Under the pieces are notes generated by a model, which made no database searches, had not been told where the DNA came from, and worked only from the letters and a program-made list of their open reading frames with translations. The position numbers were made by a program, and so were the translations under genes. A stretch of DNA of 64,000 nucleotides from Nocardioides albus (GTDB lineage Bacteria; Actinomycetota; Actinomycetes; Propionibacteriales; Nocardioidaceae), in assembly GCF_014648255.1 (NCBI RefSeq), contig NZ_BMQT01000002.1, forward strand, positions 496,001-560,000. Direction: 5' to 3'. Shown here one piece after another: positions 54,811 to 63,874 of this stretch (position 1 is the first letter of the stretch; each line of letters opens with the position of its first letter).

Positions 54811-55301
54811 GCGCCCGCCTCGGCCGGGTGCTCGGTGAAGCGACCGATCGACTCGGCGACACAGATCGGCTTGTCGATGCCCTCGCCCTCGAAGTACTGG
54901 GTGGTGGTGATCTGTGCCGCAGCGCCGTCGGGCGTCGGGTCGACGGCAGTGATGGTCGCGCGCATGCGGACCTTGTTGCCGACGGGGCGCGGGTGGGGGA
55001 AACGCACTTTGTTGTAGCCGTAGTTGAGCGAGTGCATGAAGCCGTCGAAGGCCATCAGTTCTTCCATGAAGGCCGGACCGAGCGACAGCGTGAAAAGACC
55101 GTGGCCGATGGTCGTCCCGAAGGGGCCGGCGGCGGCGCGCTCGGTGTTGACGTGGATCCACTGGTGGTCACCCGTGAGGCCGGCGAAGGCGTTGATGTCC
55201 TCCTGCGTCAGGGTGTGCCACTCGGTCGGGCCGAGCTCGGTTCCGACCAGGTCGGTCAGCTCTTTGATCGTTGTCGGTCGAAGGATCGTGGACTCGGTCA
55301 T
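54807..55301 (-). CDS. MaoC-family hydratase (paralogue)
   Basis: Protein of 164 residues. FAGLTGDHQWIHVNTERAAA with the hydratase Asp/His and GPFGTTIGHGLFTLSLGPAF are intact. It is the counterpart of the MaoC at 44272. It is divergent from the acyl-CoA ligase at 55487 across a region with two palindromes, and is the first gene of the pair with the MDR reductase. Confidence 0.9.
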   Translation of the reverse strand: MTESTILRPTTIKELTDLVGTELGPTEWHTLTQEDINAFAGLTGDHQWIHVNTERAAAGPFGTTIGHGLFTLSLGPAFMEELMAFDGFMHSLNYGYNKVRFPHPRPVGNKVRMRATITAVDPTPDGAAAQITTTQYFEGEGIDKPICVAESIGRFTEHPAEAGA

Positions 55302-55340
55302 GGGTTGGCCTCCTGAGAGTGGGCGGGAGGGGCATATGCC

Positions 55341-55385
55341 CGTGTGTGACGTGACACACGCTAGAGCATATTGAACATGATGTCA
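55341..55385. promoter_or_regulatory. Divergent control region with TTGA-N8-TCA site 3 and a second palindrome
   Basis: Site 3 is TTGA-ACATGATG-TCA at 55371-55385, within the larger palindrome AACATGA-TG-TCATGTT. Next to it CGTGTGT-GACGTG-ACACACG (55341-55360) is another inverted repeat with 7-bp arms. Together they lie between the MaoC and ligase genes, which are divergent. Confidence 0.6.
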
Positions 55386-55486
55386 TGTTTGACGAATGGA
55401 TGCGATGTGCGTCACACTGCCGTCGGCGCCGGATAGTCGCCACAACGTCCCCGAGTGTCTTGAACGCATCGATGAAAGGCCGCAGC

Positions 55487-57022
55487 ATGACCAACCTTGT
55501 CGGGCACATCTGGCGTCATGCCGACGAGAGCCCGGACCGCCCCGGACTCCGTGATGGCGATCGATCTTGGACTTTCGGCCAGATGCGATCACGGATCACA
55601 ACCATCGCGACCGACCTGCGAGAGCGGGGCGTCGCCATCGACGACCGAGTGCTCATGGTCCTGCCCACCAGTGCCGAGTTCGTCTTCATCTACCACGCGC
55701 TGCTGTCCCTGGGTGCGACACCGGTGACCGTGAACCCGCTGTGCGCGCCGCGTGAGATCGAGTACTTCATCGAGGACGCTGGCTGCAGTCTCGCCATCAG
55801 CTGGGACGAGTCGACCGACGCGGTCGCCACTGCGACCACCGGCCGCGACCTGCCACTGTGGGTCGTCTCCTCCGGCGAGTTCGACGCACTGCCCGACGAC
55901 GTACCCCCGGACGATCTGGTCGACGTCGACCCCGACCACGCGGCCGTCCTGCTCTACACCTCCGGCACCACCGGCAAACCCAAGGGTGCGGTGCTGACCC
56001 ACCGCAACCTGATCTTTACCGGAGACGTCATCTCGCGCGTGCTCGAGACCGGGCCGCAGGACGTCATGGGCACAGCGCTTCCGCTCTTCCATGTCTTTGG
56101 GCAGGGATCGGTGATGGCCTCGGTGTACACCGCGGGCAGTTGCTTCTCGGTGATCCGTCCCTTTGATCCAGTGAAGGTGCTCGACACGGTCGCAGAACAC
56201 CGGCTCACCGGCCTGTCTGGGGTGCCGACCATGTGGATGGCGATGCTCCACGCAGAGACTGATCGACGTCCTGAGGAGTTCGCCCAGCTGCGGGTCGCGT
56301 CCTCCGGAGGTGCGGCCATGCCGGTCGAGGTCGCCAAGGCGTTCAAGGCACGCTTCGGCGCGACCATCCTCGACGGCTATGGCCTGTCGGAGACCACCGG
56401 CGGCGGCACCGTCAACCTTCCAGAAGGTCTGCGCAAGGAGGGCAGCGTCGGCCAAGCGCTCCCGGGAACGAAGATCGCGATTCTCGATCCTCTGGGCAAG
56501 CAGCTGCCGGTCGGCGAGGTCGGCGAAGTCGCGCTGTCCGGCCCGATGGTGATGCGCGAGTACTGGAATCGGCCTGACGCCACCGCGGCCGCCCGCTCGG
56601 GCGAGTGGTTCCTGAGTGGCGATCTCGGCCGCGTCGACGACGACGGGCACGTGTACATCGTCGACCGCAAGAAGGACCTCGTCATCCGCGGTGGTTACAA
56701 CGTCTACCCGCGTGAGGTCGAGGAGGTTCTGTACTCGCACCCCGCGATCCGTCAGGCCGCCGTGGTCGGCGTCCCTGACGAAAGACTGGGCGAGGAGGTG
56801 GCTGCGGTGTACGCCGTCGTCGACGGCGCCTCGCTCGAGCCCGGCGAACTCCGTGCCTGGCTGGCCGACAAGCTGGCCGCGTACAAGATCCCCCGGCTCT
56901 ACCAGGAGGTCCAGGCCCTGCCCACGGGGGCCACGGGCAAGATTCTCAAGCGTGGCATTGACCGTAACAGTCTCCTTACCTCTGGCACGCGTACCAGCCG
57001 CCAGACCACGCCCACAGGCTGA
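55487..57022 (+). CDS. Acyl-CoA ligase (paralogue)
   Basis: Protein of 511 residues. AVLLYTSGTTGKPKGAVLTH, ALPLFHVFGQGSVMASVYTA, DGYGLSETTGGGTVNLP, GEWFLSGDLGRVDDDGHVYI and DRKKDLVIRGGYNVYPREVE are all present, with GKILKRGI at the catalytic C-terminus. ATG 55487 (MTNLVGHIW) is chosen because AAAGG is 8 nt upstream. Activates the island's carboxylic acid to a CoA ester. Followed after 57 nt by an SDR gene on the same strand. Confidence 0.92.
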   Translation: MTNLVGHIWRHADESPDRPGLRDGDRSWTFGQMRSRITTIATDLRERGVAIDDRVLMVLPTSAEFVFIYHALLSLGATPVTVNPLCAPREIEYFIEDAGCSLAISWDESTDAVATATTGRDLPLWVVSSGEFDALPDDVPPDDLVDVDPDHAAVLLYTSGTTGKPKGAVLTHRNLIFTGDVISRVLETGPQDVMGTALPLFHVFGQGSVMASVYTAGSCFSVIRPFDPVKVLDTVAEHRLTGLSGVPTMWMAMLHAETDRRPEEFAQLRVASSGGAAMPVEVAKAFKARFGATILDGYGLSETTGGGTVNLPEGLRKEGSVGQALPGTKIAILDPLGKQLPVGEVGEVALSGPMVMREYWNRPDATAAARSGEWFLSGDLGRVDDDGHVYIVDRKKDLVIRGGYNVYPREVEEVLYSHPAIRQAAVVGVPDERLGEEVAAVYAVVDGASLEPGELRAWLADKLAAYKIPRLYQEVQALPTGATGKILKRGIDRNSLLTSGTRTSRQTTPTG

Positions 57023-57079
57023 CCGTGCGTCGGCATCACGCCGCCGCTTCCACCGACGTCATCTCTCTCAAGGAGCCCC

Positions 57080-57850
57080 ATGGAACTCGACAACCTCTTC
57101 TCCCTCGCCGGTCGCTCCGCGATCGTCACTGGCGGTTCGCGCGGCATCGGTCGAATGATCGCCGAGGGCTTCGTCCGCTCAGGCGTCCGCACCTACATCA
57201 CCGCTCGCAAGGCCGAAGCCTGCGACCGCACCGCTAAGGAGCTCTCCGAGCTCGGTCACTGTGTCTCGATTCCGGCCGATGTCTCGTCGATCGCGGGTAT
57301 CACCGATTTCGTCGCCGCCTTCCGCGAGCACGAGTCGAGCCTCGACATCCTGGTCAACAACGCGGGTGCTGCGTGGGCGGAGCCCTTCGACGAGTTTCCC
57401 GAGTCCGGCTGGGACAAGGTGATGGACCTCAACGTGAAGACACCGTTCTTCCTCACTCAAGCACTCAAGAGCGACCTCGTGGCGGCTTCGGGTACCCATC
57501 TGGCCAAGGTCATCAACATCGCCTCGATCGACGGCATCTCGCTCAATCCGCTCGAGACGTACTCCTACCATGCGTCGAAGGCCGGCCTGATCCAGTTGAC
57601 CCGCCGCATGGGGGTGCGGCTGATCGAGGAGGGCATTGCCGTCTCGGCGATCGCCCCCGGCGCATTCGCCTCCAACATGAACAAGGAAGCCCGCGACCAC
57701 GCCGACAAGATCGTTGGTCACATCCCTGCGAAGCGGATCGGTGCCACGGAGGACATGGCGGGCGCCGCGATCTTCCTTGCATCGAGGGCGGGCGACTACG
57801 TCGTTGGTTCGACGATCACGGTGGATGGCGGGGTGACCCACGCCCGGTGA
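57080..57850 (+). CDS. Short-chain dehydrogenase (RhlG/gluconate 5-DH-like)
   Basis: Protein of 256 residues. IVTGGSRGIGRMIAEGFVRS, DILVNNAGAAWAEPFDEFPE, INIASIDGISLNPLETYSYH and the following SKAG supply the NAD(P) loop and Ser-Tyr-Lys triad. This is a different SDR branch from the FabG-like genes at 43526 and 50873 and closer to RhlG or 3-keto-type dehydrogenases. It follows the ligase and precedes an MFS gene across an inverted repeat. ATG 57080 has AAGGAG. Confidence 0.9.
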   Translation: MELDNLFSLAGRSAIVTGGSRGIGRMIAEGFVRSGVRTYITARKAEACDRTAKELSELGHCVSIPADVSSIAGITDFVAAFREHESSLDILVNNAGAAWAEPFDEFPESGWDKVMDLNVKTPFFLTQALKSDLVAASGTHLAKVINIASIDGISLNPLETYSYHASKAGLIQLTRRMGVRLIEEGIAVSAIAPGAFASNMNKEARDHADKIVGHIPAKRIGATEDMAGAAIFLASRAGDYVVGSTITVDGGVTHAR

Positions 57851-57856
57851 ACGCGC

Positions 57857-57897
57857 CTTCCCGGTGGTCCTCGATGAGGTTGGGGACCACCGGGAAG
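57857..57897 (+). promoter_or_regulatory. Inverted repeat over the MFS start
   Basis: CTTCCCGGTGGTCC (57857-57870) and GGACCACCGGGAAG (57884-57897) pair perfectly over 14 bp with a 13-nt loop. The structure begins 6 nt after the SDR stop and covers the GTG start of the MFS gene, so it could be a terminator/attenuator limiting expression of the MFS, or hide its start. Confidence 0.6.
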
Positions 57898-59207
57898 CGC
57901 GTCGGAATGCGATCCTGCTGGGCCTCATGTTCGGGCTGGCCAGTATGGGCTCATCCTCGGCCGCGGTCGCGTTGCCTGCGGTTGCCGAGCACTTCGACCT
58001 GGGCCTCGGGGTGGTCGCGTGGACAGTGAGCATCTACGTTCTCTTCCTTGCCGTCTCGACGGCGGTCTACGGCCGGGTGGCCGACCTCGTCGGCGTTCGG
58101 GTGCCGCTGTCCTTCGGTGTGTCGCTGATGACGGCCGGGGCCGTGGCCGCGGCGTTTGCTCCCACTTTCGAGATACTTCTGCTCGCCCGAGCCTTCCAGG
58201 GGGCCGGCGCGGCCGCCGTGCCCACGCTCGGCGTCACGCTGATTTCCGCGCGTTACTCCGGGTCTGTACGGGGCCTAGCCTTGGGCTGGTTGGCCGCCCT
58301 CGGGGCCGTGGTCAGCGGACTTGGGCCGCTGCTCGGCGGGATCACCGAGACGACTCTCGGGTGGCGTGCGGTGATGGCCCTTCCCCTGCTGGGGCTCATG
58401 GTTCTTCCGATGTTGTGGCCGATACTCGCCGGCGGTGGGTCCGGCAGCCGCCTCGACGTGCTCGGCGCGGTGCTCGTGGCGGTTACCTCGGCCGGATTGG
58501 TCTTGCTGGTCCAATCGCCGTCCACGGGGCTGGCTGTGGCGGGAACGGGTGCGGCCTTGCTGTTGGTCGGTGGCACGATGGTGGTCAGGCACGTACGCCG
58601 AAATCCGCTGGGCTTTCTTCCGCACGCAGTGATCTGCAACGGGCGCGTGGTCCGGCCAGCGCTCGCTGCGGCGGCCGCCCCCTCCTGTTGGTTCGCTTTG
58701 GTCGTGGCTGTTCCGGCTGTGCTGGTCGAGGAGGGGTGGGCGACCTGGCAGGTCGGCCTGCTGCTGTTGCCTGGAGCTGTGTTGGCCCTATGGGTCCCGC
58801 GCCTGGTGAGCAGGCTGCTCGCGACCTGGGGCGGCCCGACGGTGATCGCCATCTCCACGTTGTTTTCCGCGGTGGCGCTCGGCGTCGCCTCGGTTGGCTT
58901 GGCGCTGTCCGATCCGCTCTTGGTCGGGCTGGCGGCCGTGATCTTGGCGGTGAGCTTTGGGATGGGGCAGCCGGCCCTGATGACCACCGTCGGCGAGACG
59001 GTGGACGCCGACGTTCGGGGAGTGGCTCTGGGTGTCGCCACCCTGGTCTTCCTGGTGGGTGGCAGCGTCGGCTCCGCTGCGGTTGGCGGGCTGGGTGGCG
59101 TGATCGGCGTACCAGTCACCGTGGCCTGCTTGGTGCTGGTGCCGGCGCTCGGCCTGCTTGCGATTCTCGTCGACGTACGCCACGACCGCGCGGCAGCCGC
59201 AGGGTGA
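57864..59207 (+). CDS. MFS transporter (DHA2-like drug/solute exporter)
   Basis: Protein of up to 447 residues with 12 to 14 membrane segments: LLGLMFGLASMGSSSAAVAL, VSIYVLFLAVSTAVYGRVAD (motif A-like), FEILLLARAFQGAGAAAVPT, GPLLGGITETTLGWRAVMAL. This is the QacA/EmrB type and may export an intermediate or by-product of the island. The GTG 57864 start lies inside a strong hairpin; a start further on cannot be excluded. It uses TTG and CTT Leu codons somewhat more freely than the genes of the left half. Confidence 0.82.
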   Translation: MVLDEVGDHREARRNAILLGLMFGLASMGSSSAAVALPAVAEHFDLGLGVVAWTVSIYVLFLAVSTAVYGRVADLVGVRVPLSFGVSLMTAGAVAAAFAPTFEILLLARAFQGAGAAAVPTLGVTLISARYSGSVRGLALGWLAALGAVVSGLGPLLGGITETTLGWRAVMALPLLGLMVLPMLWPILAGGGSGSRLDVLGAVLVAVTSAGLVLLVQSPSTGLAVAGTGAALLLVGGTMVVRHVRRNPLGFLPHAVICNGRVVRPALAAAAAPSCWFALVVAVPAVLVEEGWATWQVGLLLLPGAVLALWVPRLVSRLLATWGGPTVIAISTLFSAVALGVASVGLALSDPLLVGLAAVILAVSFGMGQPALMTTVGETVDADVRGVALGVATLVFLVGGSVGSAAVGGLGGVIGVPVTVACLVLVPALGLLAILVDVRHDRAAAAG

Positions 59208-59250
59208 TCAGGGTGGCGTTCGCCACACTGACCGGGCTAGTGTGTTGATG

Positions 59251-59265
59251 TTGACGTCAGTGTCA
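59251..59265. promoter_or_regulatory. TTGA-N8-TCA site 4 (before acyl-CoA carboxylase)
   Basis: TTGA-CGTCAGTG-TCA, with a following AA that makes TTGAC...GTCAA symmetric. It is 40 nt before the carboxylase ATG at 59306. One of six matching sites in the island. Confidence 0.6.
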
Positions 59266-59305
59266 AATGCCTCGATGGAGGCACCGAACTACCCGATGAG
59301 GTGCG

Positions 59306-62300
59306 ATGAGTAAGATCTTGGTGGCGAATCGAGGCGAGATTGCGGTCCGGATCATCCGGGCTCTTCACGAGCTGGGACTAGAGGCTGTCGCGGTGTATCC
59401 GGCCGACGATGCCGGATCGCTCCACGTGCGTCGGGCTGACGAGTCTGTCCAACTGCCCGGAACCGGCGCTGCGGCCTACCTTCACGTCGAGGCGATCGTC
59501 GCTGCGGCACGCGAAGTCGGAGCCGAGGCCCTCCATCCGGGCTACGGCTTCCTGAGCGAGAACGCCGAGCTCGCCCGGGCCTGCGCGAAGGAGGGGATCC
59601 GCTTTATCGGTCCTTCTCCTGAAGTACTTGAACTGTTCGGTGACAAGGCCCGGGCGCGCGAGTTCGCCGTTGCCAACGGCGTGCCCGTCACACCCGGCAC
59701 CAGCGGTGGCACCTCGCTCGAGGAGATGCAGGCCTTCGCTGTCGAGCACGGCGGCGTGATGATCAAGGCACTCGCCGGTGGCGGCGGCCGCGGTATGCGC
59801 GCAGTGCCGGAGCCGACCGCCGAGTTGGTCGCCGACGCCTACGAGCGCTGCGCTTCCGAGGCTCAGTCGGCCTTCGGCAACGACGACCTCTACGTCGAGC
59901 GGCTGCTGCCGCATGCCCGGCACATCGAGGTCCAGATCGTCGCCGATGGCCAGGGCGGCGTGCAGCATCTGTGGGAGCGTGACTGCAGCATCCAGCGCCG
60001 CCACCAGAAGCTCATCGAGGTCGCCCCCGCAACGGCGCTCGCCGCCGGCCTGCGCGAGCGGATCCTGGCCGCAGCGGTCACGCTTGCCCGGTCGGCCGGC
60101 TACCGCGGTATCGGCACGTTCGAGTTCCTCGTGCCAGCTGACGGCAGCGAGGTCTGGTTCATGGAGGCCAACCCGCGTCTGCAGGTGGAGCACACGGTGA
60201 CCGAGGAGGTCACCGGCGTCGACCTGGTCAAGACCCAGGTCGCCATCGACTCGGGCCGCTCTCTCGCCGACCTCGGCCTTACCGAACCGCCCGCGGTGCG
60301 TGGCGTCGCTATTCAGTCCCGTGTCAACGCTGAGACGCTCGACGTTTCGGGCGAGCCGCACCCCGGCGTCGGCACAGTCACCGGGTTCACGCCGCCGACC
60401 GGCCCCGGGGTTCGTGTCGACACGTGCGCCTATCCGGGCTACACCGTGAGCCCGCGATATGACTCCCTGCTCGCAAAGGTGATCGTCCATGCTGACGACC
60501 TCTCCACCGCGGTCGCGCGCAGCACCGCTGCACTGGCGGAGCTCGAGGTCGAGGGCGTCCCGACGAACGCCGCTCTGCTGCATGGCCTGATGACCCAGCC
60601 CGATTTCACCGCTGGTGGCTGGGACACCGGCTACCTGACCGCCCGACTCGACGACCTGCTCGATCACCGCCTCGTGCCGCGCTCCTGCGCGCCGGTCGCG
60701 GCGGCCGGCTCGCGCCGTGTGGAGGTGCCGGCCGACGCGACCGCCGTGCGGGCACCGATGGCGGGCGTGATCGTTGCCTTCACCGCGGTGCCGGGTGACG
60801 TTGTACGCGCTGGTGCGCCGATGCTCGTGCTCGAGGCGATGAAGATGGAGCACGTGGTGCGGGCTGACCACGACCTCCGCCTGACTCAGACCCTGGTCGA
60901 ACTGGGTGACCTTGTCGACGCCGCGGCGCCCCTGATGATTGGTGAGGCCGTCGATGCTGACGATACCGGCGTGACCAACGGTCACGTCGTCGAAGACGTG
61001 GACGAGGAAGATTGGTCGCCCGAGGTGGCCGAACTGGCCCGCCGCAAGGAGTGGGCGCAGCAGATGGGTGGGCCCGAGAAGGTCTCGCGGGTCCATGCCG
61101 CCGGCCGGATGGATGTGCGCTCCCGTGTCGAGGCCTTCGCCGATGCCGGCTCCTTCCGCGAGATCGGCGTGCTGACCGGCTTCGCAACACGGGACGAGTG
61201 GGGCGAAGCAACCTCGGTCACGCCAGCGAACTTCGTAGCGGGGGAGGTCCGAGTCGACGGACGTAAGGTTCTCGTCGGTGCGGATGACTTCTCGGTACGC
61301 GGCGGTTCTGGAGACATGGCCGTCCACGAGAAGCAGATCTTCTGGGAGAGGTACGCGGGGGAGATGCGGCTGCCAATGGTGCGTCTGCTCGACGGTCAGA
61401 GCGGCGGTGGCAGCGTGAAAATGGCTCAGGAGTCCGGCTACACGTACGTCCCGGTCAACCCCGCGTGGGACTCCGTGGTGGACAACCTCTCGGTGGTGCC
61501 CGTGGTGGCGGCCGGCCTGGGACCCACCGTCGGTCTGGGGGCCGCACGCCTGGTGATGTCGCACCTGGCTGTGCTCGTCGAGGGCGTCGGGCAGCTCTTC
61601 ACCGCCGGTCCGCCAGTGGTGAAGGGCGGCACGGGGGAGGACCTCACCAAGGAGGAGCTCGGCGGTGCTGAGATCCATCGAGGCACTGGGAGCGTCGAGC
61701 GTTTCGCCAGGGACGAGGCCGAGGCCTTCGACATCGTGCGCCGTTTCCTGTCCTACCTGCCTTCGAGCGTGTATGATCTTCCGCCGGTGGTGCCCAGCAG
61801 CGACCCGACTACGCGTCGCGATGAGCTGCTGCTGTCGGCGGTCCCGCGCAACAAGCGCCGGCCTTACGAGATCGAACCGATCATGGAGGCCGTCTTCGAT
61901 TCTGGATCAGTCTTCACCTATGCCGAATACGGCGACGGAACCGTCACAGCGCTCGCTCGCCTCGATGGGCACCCAGTCGGCGTCATCGCCGCCGACCCGA
62001 TGCAGGGCGCCACCATGTCGGTCGAGGGCGCATTGGCGATGACCCGTCTGGTCGACCTGTGCGAGACCTTCCACTTGCCCCTGGTCAGCCTCACCGACCA
62101 GGCCGGGATGACGATCGGGTCAGTTGCTGAGCGCCGCGCCACCATCCGCCATGGTGCTCGGGCGATAAGTGCCGTCTACCAGACCCGGGTGCCACAGGGC
62201 GAGATCATCATGCGGCGCGTGTACGGAGTCGGCGGCGCAGGCATCATCAACAGGCACCGGGCTAACCGGAGTTGGGCGTGGCCGTCGGGCGATTGGGGCT

Positions 62301-62557
62301 CCTTGCCTGTTCAGGGCGGCATCGAGGCCGCCTTCAGGGCACAGATCGAGGCGGCCGACGACCCCGAAGCCGAGAAGGATCGACTCACCACCCAACTCAC
62401 GGCGGTGACCTCGCCGTTCCGGACCGCCGAGCGATTCGGGGTTCAGGACCTCATCGACCCGCGCGATAGTCGGGAGCTGCTCTGCGATTGGGTGCACGAT
62501 GCCTACCGTCTGCTGCCCTCTCTCGTCGGGCGTCCGCAGTTCGGCACACGCCCGTGA
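59306..62557 (+). CDS. Single-chain biotin-dependent acyl-CoA carboxylase (LCC type)
   Basis: Protein of 1083 residues that carries all carboxylase parts on one chain. Biotin carboxylase: residues 1-450 (ILVANRGEIAVRIIRALHEL, GGGGRGMRAVP, EANPRLQVEHTVTEEVTG). Biotin carrier: VLEAMKMEHVV with biotin Lys at residue 513. Carboxyltransferase: about residues 570-1083, with LLDGQSGGGSVKMAQESG (beta-like N half) and SLTDQAGMTIGSVAERRATIRHG (alpha-like C half). This is the plan of the long-chain acyl-CoA carboxylases (LCC) described from Mycobacterium avium subsp. paratuberculosis, homohexamers that carboxylate acetyl- to long-chain acyl-CoA. It is under a TTGA-N8-TCA site. Its substrate in this island is unknown. 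Confidence 0.93.
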   Translation: MSKILVANRGEIAVRIIRALHELGLEAVAVYPADDAGSLHVRRADESVQLPGTGAAAYLHVEAIVAAAREVGAEALHPGYGFLSENAELARACAKEGIRFIGPSPEVLELFGDKARAREFAVANGVPVTPGTSGGTSLEEMQAFAVEHGGVMIKALAGGGGRGMRAVPEPTAELVADAYERCASEAQSAFGNDDLYVERLLPHARHIEVQIVADGQGGVQHLWERDCSIQRRHQKLIEVAPATALAAGLRERILAAAVTLARSAGYRGIGTFEFLVPADGSEVWFMEANPRLQVEHTVTEEVTGVDLVKTQVAIDSGRSLADLGLTEPPAVRGVAIQSRVNAETLDVSGEPHPGVGTVTGFTPPTGPGVRVDTCAYPGYTVSPRYDSLLAKVIVHADDLSTAVARSTAALAELEVEGVPTNAALLHGLMTQPDFTAGGWDTGYLTARLDDLLDHRLVPRSCAPVAAAGSRRVEVPADATAVRAPMAGVIVAFTAVPGDVVRAGAPMLVLEAMKMEHVVRADHDLRLTQTLVELGDLVDAAAPLMIGEAVDADDTGVTNGHVVEDVDEEDWSPEVAELARRKEWAQQMGGPEKVSRVHAAGRMDVRSRVEAFADAGSFREIGVLTGFATRDEWGEATSVTPANFVAGEVRVDGRKVLVGADDFSVRGGSGDMAVHEKQIFWERYAGEMRLPMVRLLDGQSGGGSVKMAQESGYTYVPVNPAWDSVVDNLSVVPVVAAGLGPTVGLGAARLVMSHLAVLVEGVGQLFTAGPPVVKGGTGEDLTKEELGGAEIHRGTGSVERFARDEAEAFDIVRRFLSYLPSSVYDLPPVVPSSDPTTRRDELLLSAVPRNKRRPYEIEPIMEAVFDSGSVFTYAEYGDGTVTALARLDGHPVGVIAADPMQGATMSVEGALAMTRLVDLCETFHLPLVSLTDQAGMTIGSVAERRATIRHGARAISAVYQTRVPQGEIIMRRVYGVGGAGIINRHRANRSWAWPSGDWGSLPVQGGIEAAFRAQIEAADDPEAEKDRLTTQLTAVTSPFRTAERFGVQDLIDPRDSRELLCDWVHDAYRLLPSLVGRPQFGTRP

Positions 62558-62595
62558 CCCGGCAGTCTGGCCGGGGTGGCTACCGCTCAGGCATA

Positions 62596-62610
62596 TTGAC
62601 GTCGGATTCA
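62596..62610. promoter_or_regulatory. TTGA-N8-TCA site 5 (before TetR gene)
   Basis: TTGA-CGTCGGAT-TCA, about 70 nt before the TetR ATG, in an unusually AT-rich promoter (GTTAAGATGAGATATAGATTC follows). Suggests autoregulation of the TetR gene. Confidence 0.6.
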
Positions 62611-62677
62611 GTTAAGATGAGATATAGATTCAGGTGTGGCCGTCCGGGCCGCGCCGGACTGGAGCAGAGGAACCAAA

Positions 62678-63367
62678 ATGTCGACCACCGAGGGAGCCGT
62701 CAGCCCGGCTGAGGGGGAGGTCGGGCGCCACCCGGTCACCCGGAGGGGCGCGCGTACGCGGCAGGGTCTCATCGAGGCGGCCCGGGTCGTCTTCGAGCGT
62801 GACGGTTACCTCAACGCTCGACTGACAGACATCACGATCGAGGCCAGGTGCTCTACCGGCACGCTCTACACCTACTTCACGGGCAAGGAAGAGATCTTCG
62901 CCGCCGTGATGGAGGCAGCGAAGAACGAGATGCTCCACCCCGGCACGCCACACGTGAGTGAGGATGAGGAGCCGTCCGTCATCATCGAGGCCAGCAACCG
63001 CGCATACCTGGAGTCCTACCAACGCAACGCCAAGCTGATGCAACTGCTCGAACAGGTCGCCAACGTCGACCCCGACTTCCGGAAGATGCGTCTCGAGCGC
63101 GGTCACACGTTCGTCGAACGCAATGCCAAGGGCATTGAGGATCTGCAGCGGCGCGGGCTCGCCGACCCCGACCTCGACCCGATGATGACGTCGCGCGCCC
63201 TCTCCGGAATGATCAGTCGACTCGCTTTCAACGCCTTCGTCCTCCACGACGGCGAGGACTTCGACGAGCTGCTTTACACCGCCACCCTCGTATGGTGCAA
63301 CACGCTCCGCATCGACCACCACCTCGAGCGCCATGTGGCGTCAGCCACCTCCACCGAAGCCAAGTAG
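62678..63367 (+). CDS. TetR-family regulator of the second island
   Basis: Protein of 229 residues. Helix-turn-helix TDITIEARCSTGTLYTYFTG then KEEIFAAVMEAAKNEM; helical ligand domain to the end. ATG 62678 follows GAGG. It is the only intact regulator in the island and its promoter carries the same TTGA-N8-TCA site as five other promoters, so it is the probable regulator of all of them. Relatives sense acyl-CoA or aromatic acids. Confidence 0.88.
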   Translation: MSTTEGAVSPAEGEVGRHPVTRRGARTRQGLIEAARVVFERDGYLNARLTDITIEARCSTGTLYTYFTGKEEIFAAVMEAAKNEMLHPGTPHVSEDEEPSVIIEASNRAYLESYQRNAKLMQLLEQVANVDPDFRKMRLERGHTFVERNAKGIEDLQRRGLADPDLDPMMTSRALSGMISRLAFNAFVLHDGEDFDELLYTATLVWCNTLRIDHHLERHVASATSTEAK

Positions 63368-63874
63368 CGGGCCCAAGACCAGTCGACCGGGTTCACGATC
63401 AGGGTTGCAGCTCTCAATGTGAGCCCGGTCGAACTATTTGATCGCCCTGCCGGTCGAGCCCTTTGTGGCTGAGGTCGCCTTGCCGGCACGACCCGCTCTT
63501 CGGAATCAGAAAGTCGAGCGAGGAGCTCCGGCATGTCAGGAGACATCCTGAGGTAGTCCAGATCTTCGAGTGGCATGCCCCATGATCGGTGTTGTCATAT
63601 GGCATCTCCATGCCCGCTCCCATCGGACCTGCTCCCATCGGACCCGCTCCCATCGGACCCGCTCGGCTAAGCCGGCGTATCCAGCGCCTTGGCCAACAGT
63701 TGCCGCACTGTCGGCTACGGCGTGAGCGGCGCCAGATCGGGCCTCTGTCGCCTTGACGCGTGATCCCGCTCCGCCTGCCTCCTGCGCCCAGGCGGATGAC
63801 CACCGCTCGGTCGAGCCAGCGGGAGGTTTTGCTCAGAAGCAGTGACGCTGATCACTCTGTCGGCTAAAGTGACG
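63368..63874. other. Intergenic stretch without supported gene
   Basis: Small open frames here lack family features and cover low-complexity repeats. It holds a 15-nt tandem repeat and ends in the AT-rich promoter of the next gene. Confidence 0.5.
63616..63660. repeat. Three 15-nt tandem units
   Basis: GCTCCCATCGGACCT, then GCTCCCATCGGACCC twice. The repeat is followed by GCTCGG. It is outside any gene that I can support. Confidence 0.9.

Noticed and set aside
59378..61678. 766-residue minus-strand frame
   Set aside because: Entirely antisense to the acyl-CoA carboxylase with no recognisable domain; common in GC-rich DNA.
63414..63803. Minus-strand frame in the last intergenic gap with GPMGAGPMGAG repeat
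   Set aside because: The repeat peptide is the translation of the 15-nt tandem repeat; no family features, and codon choice does not look coding.
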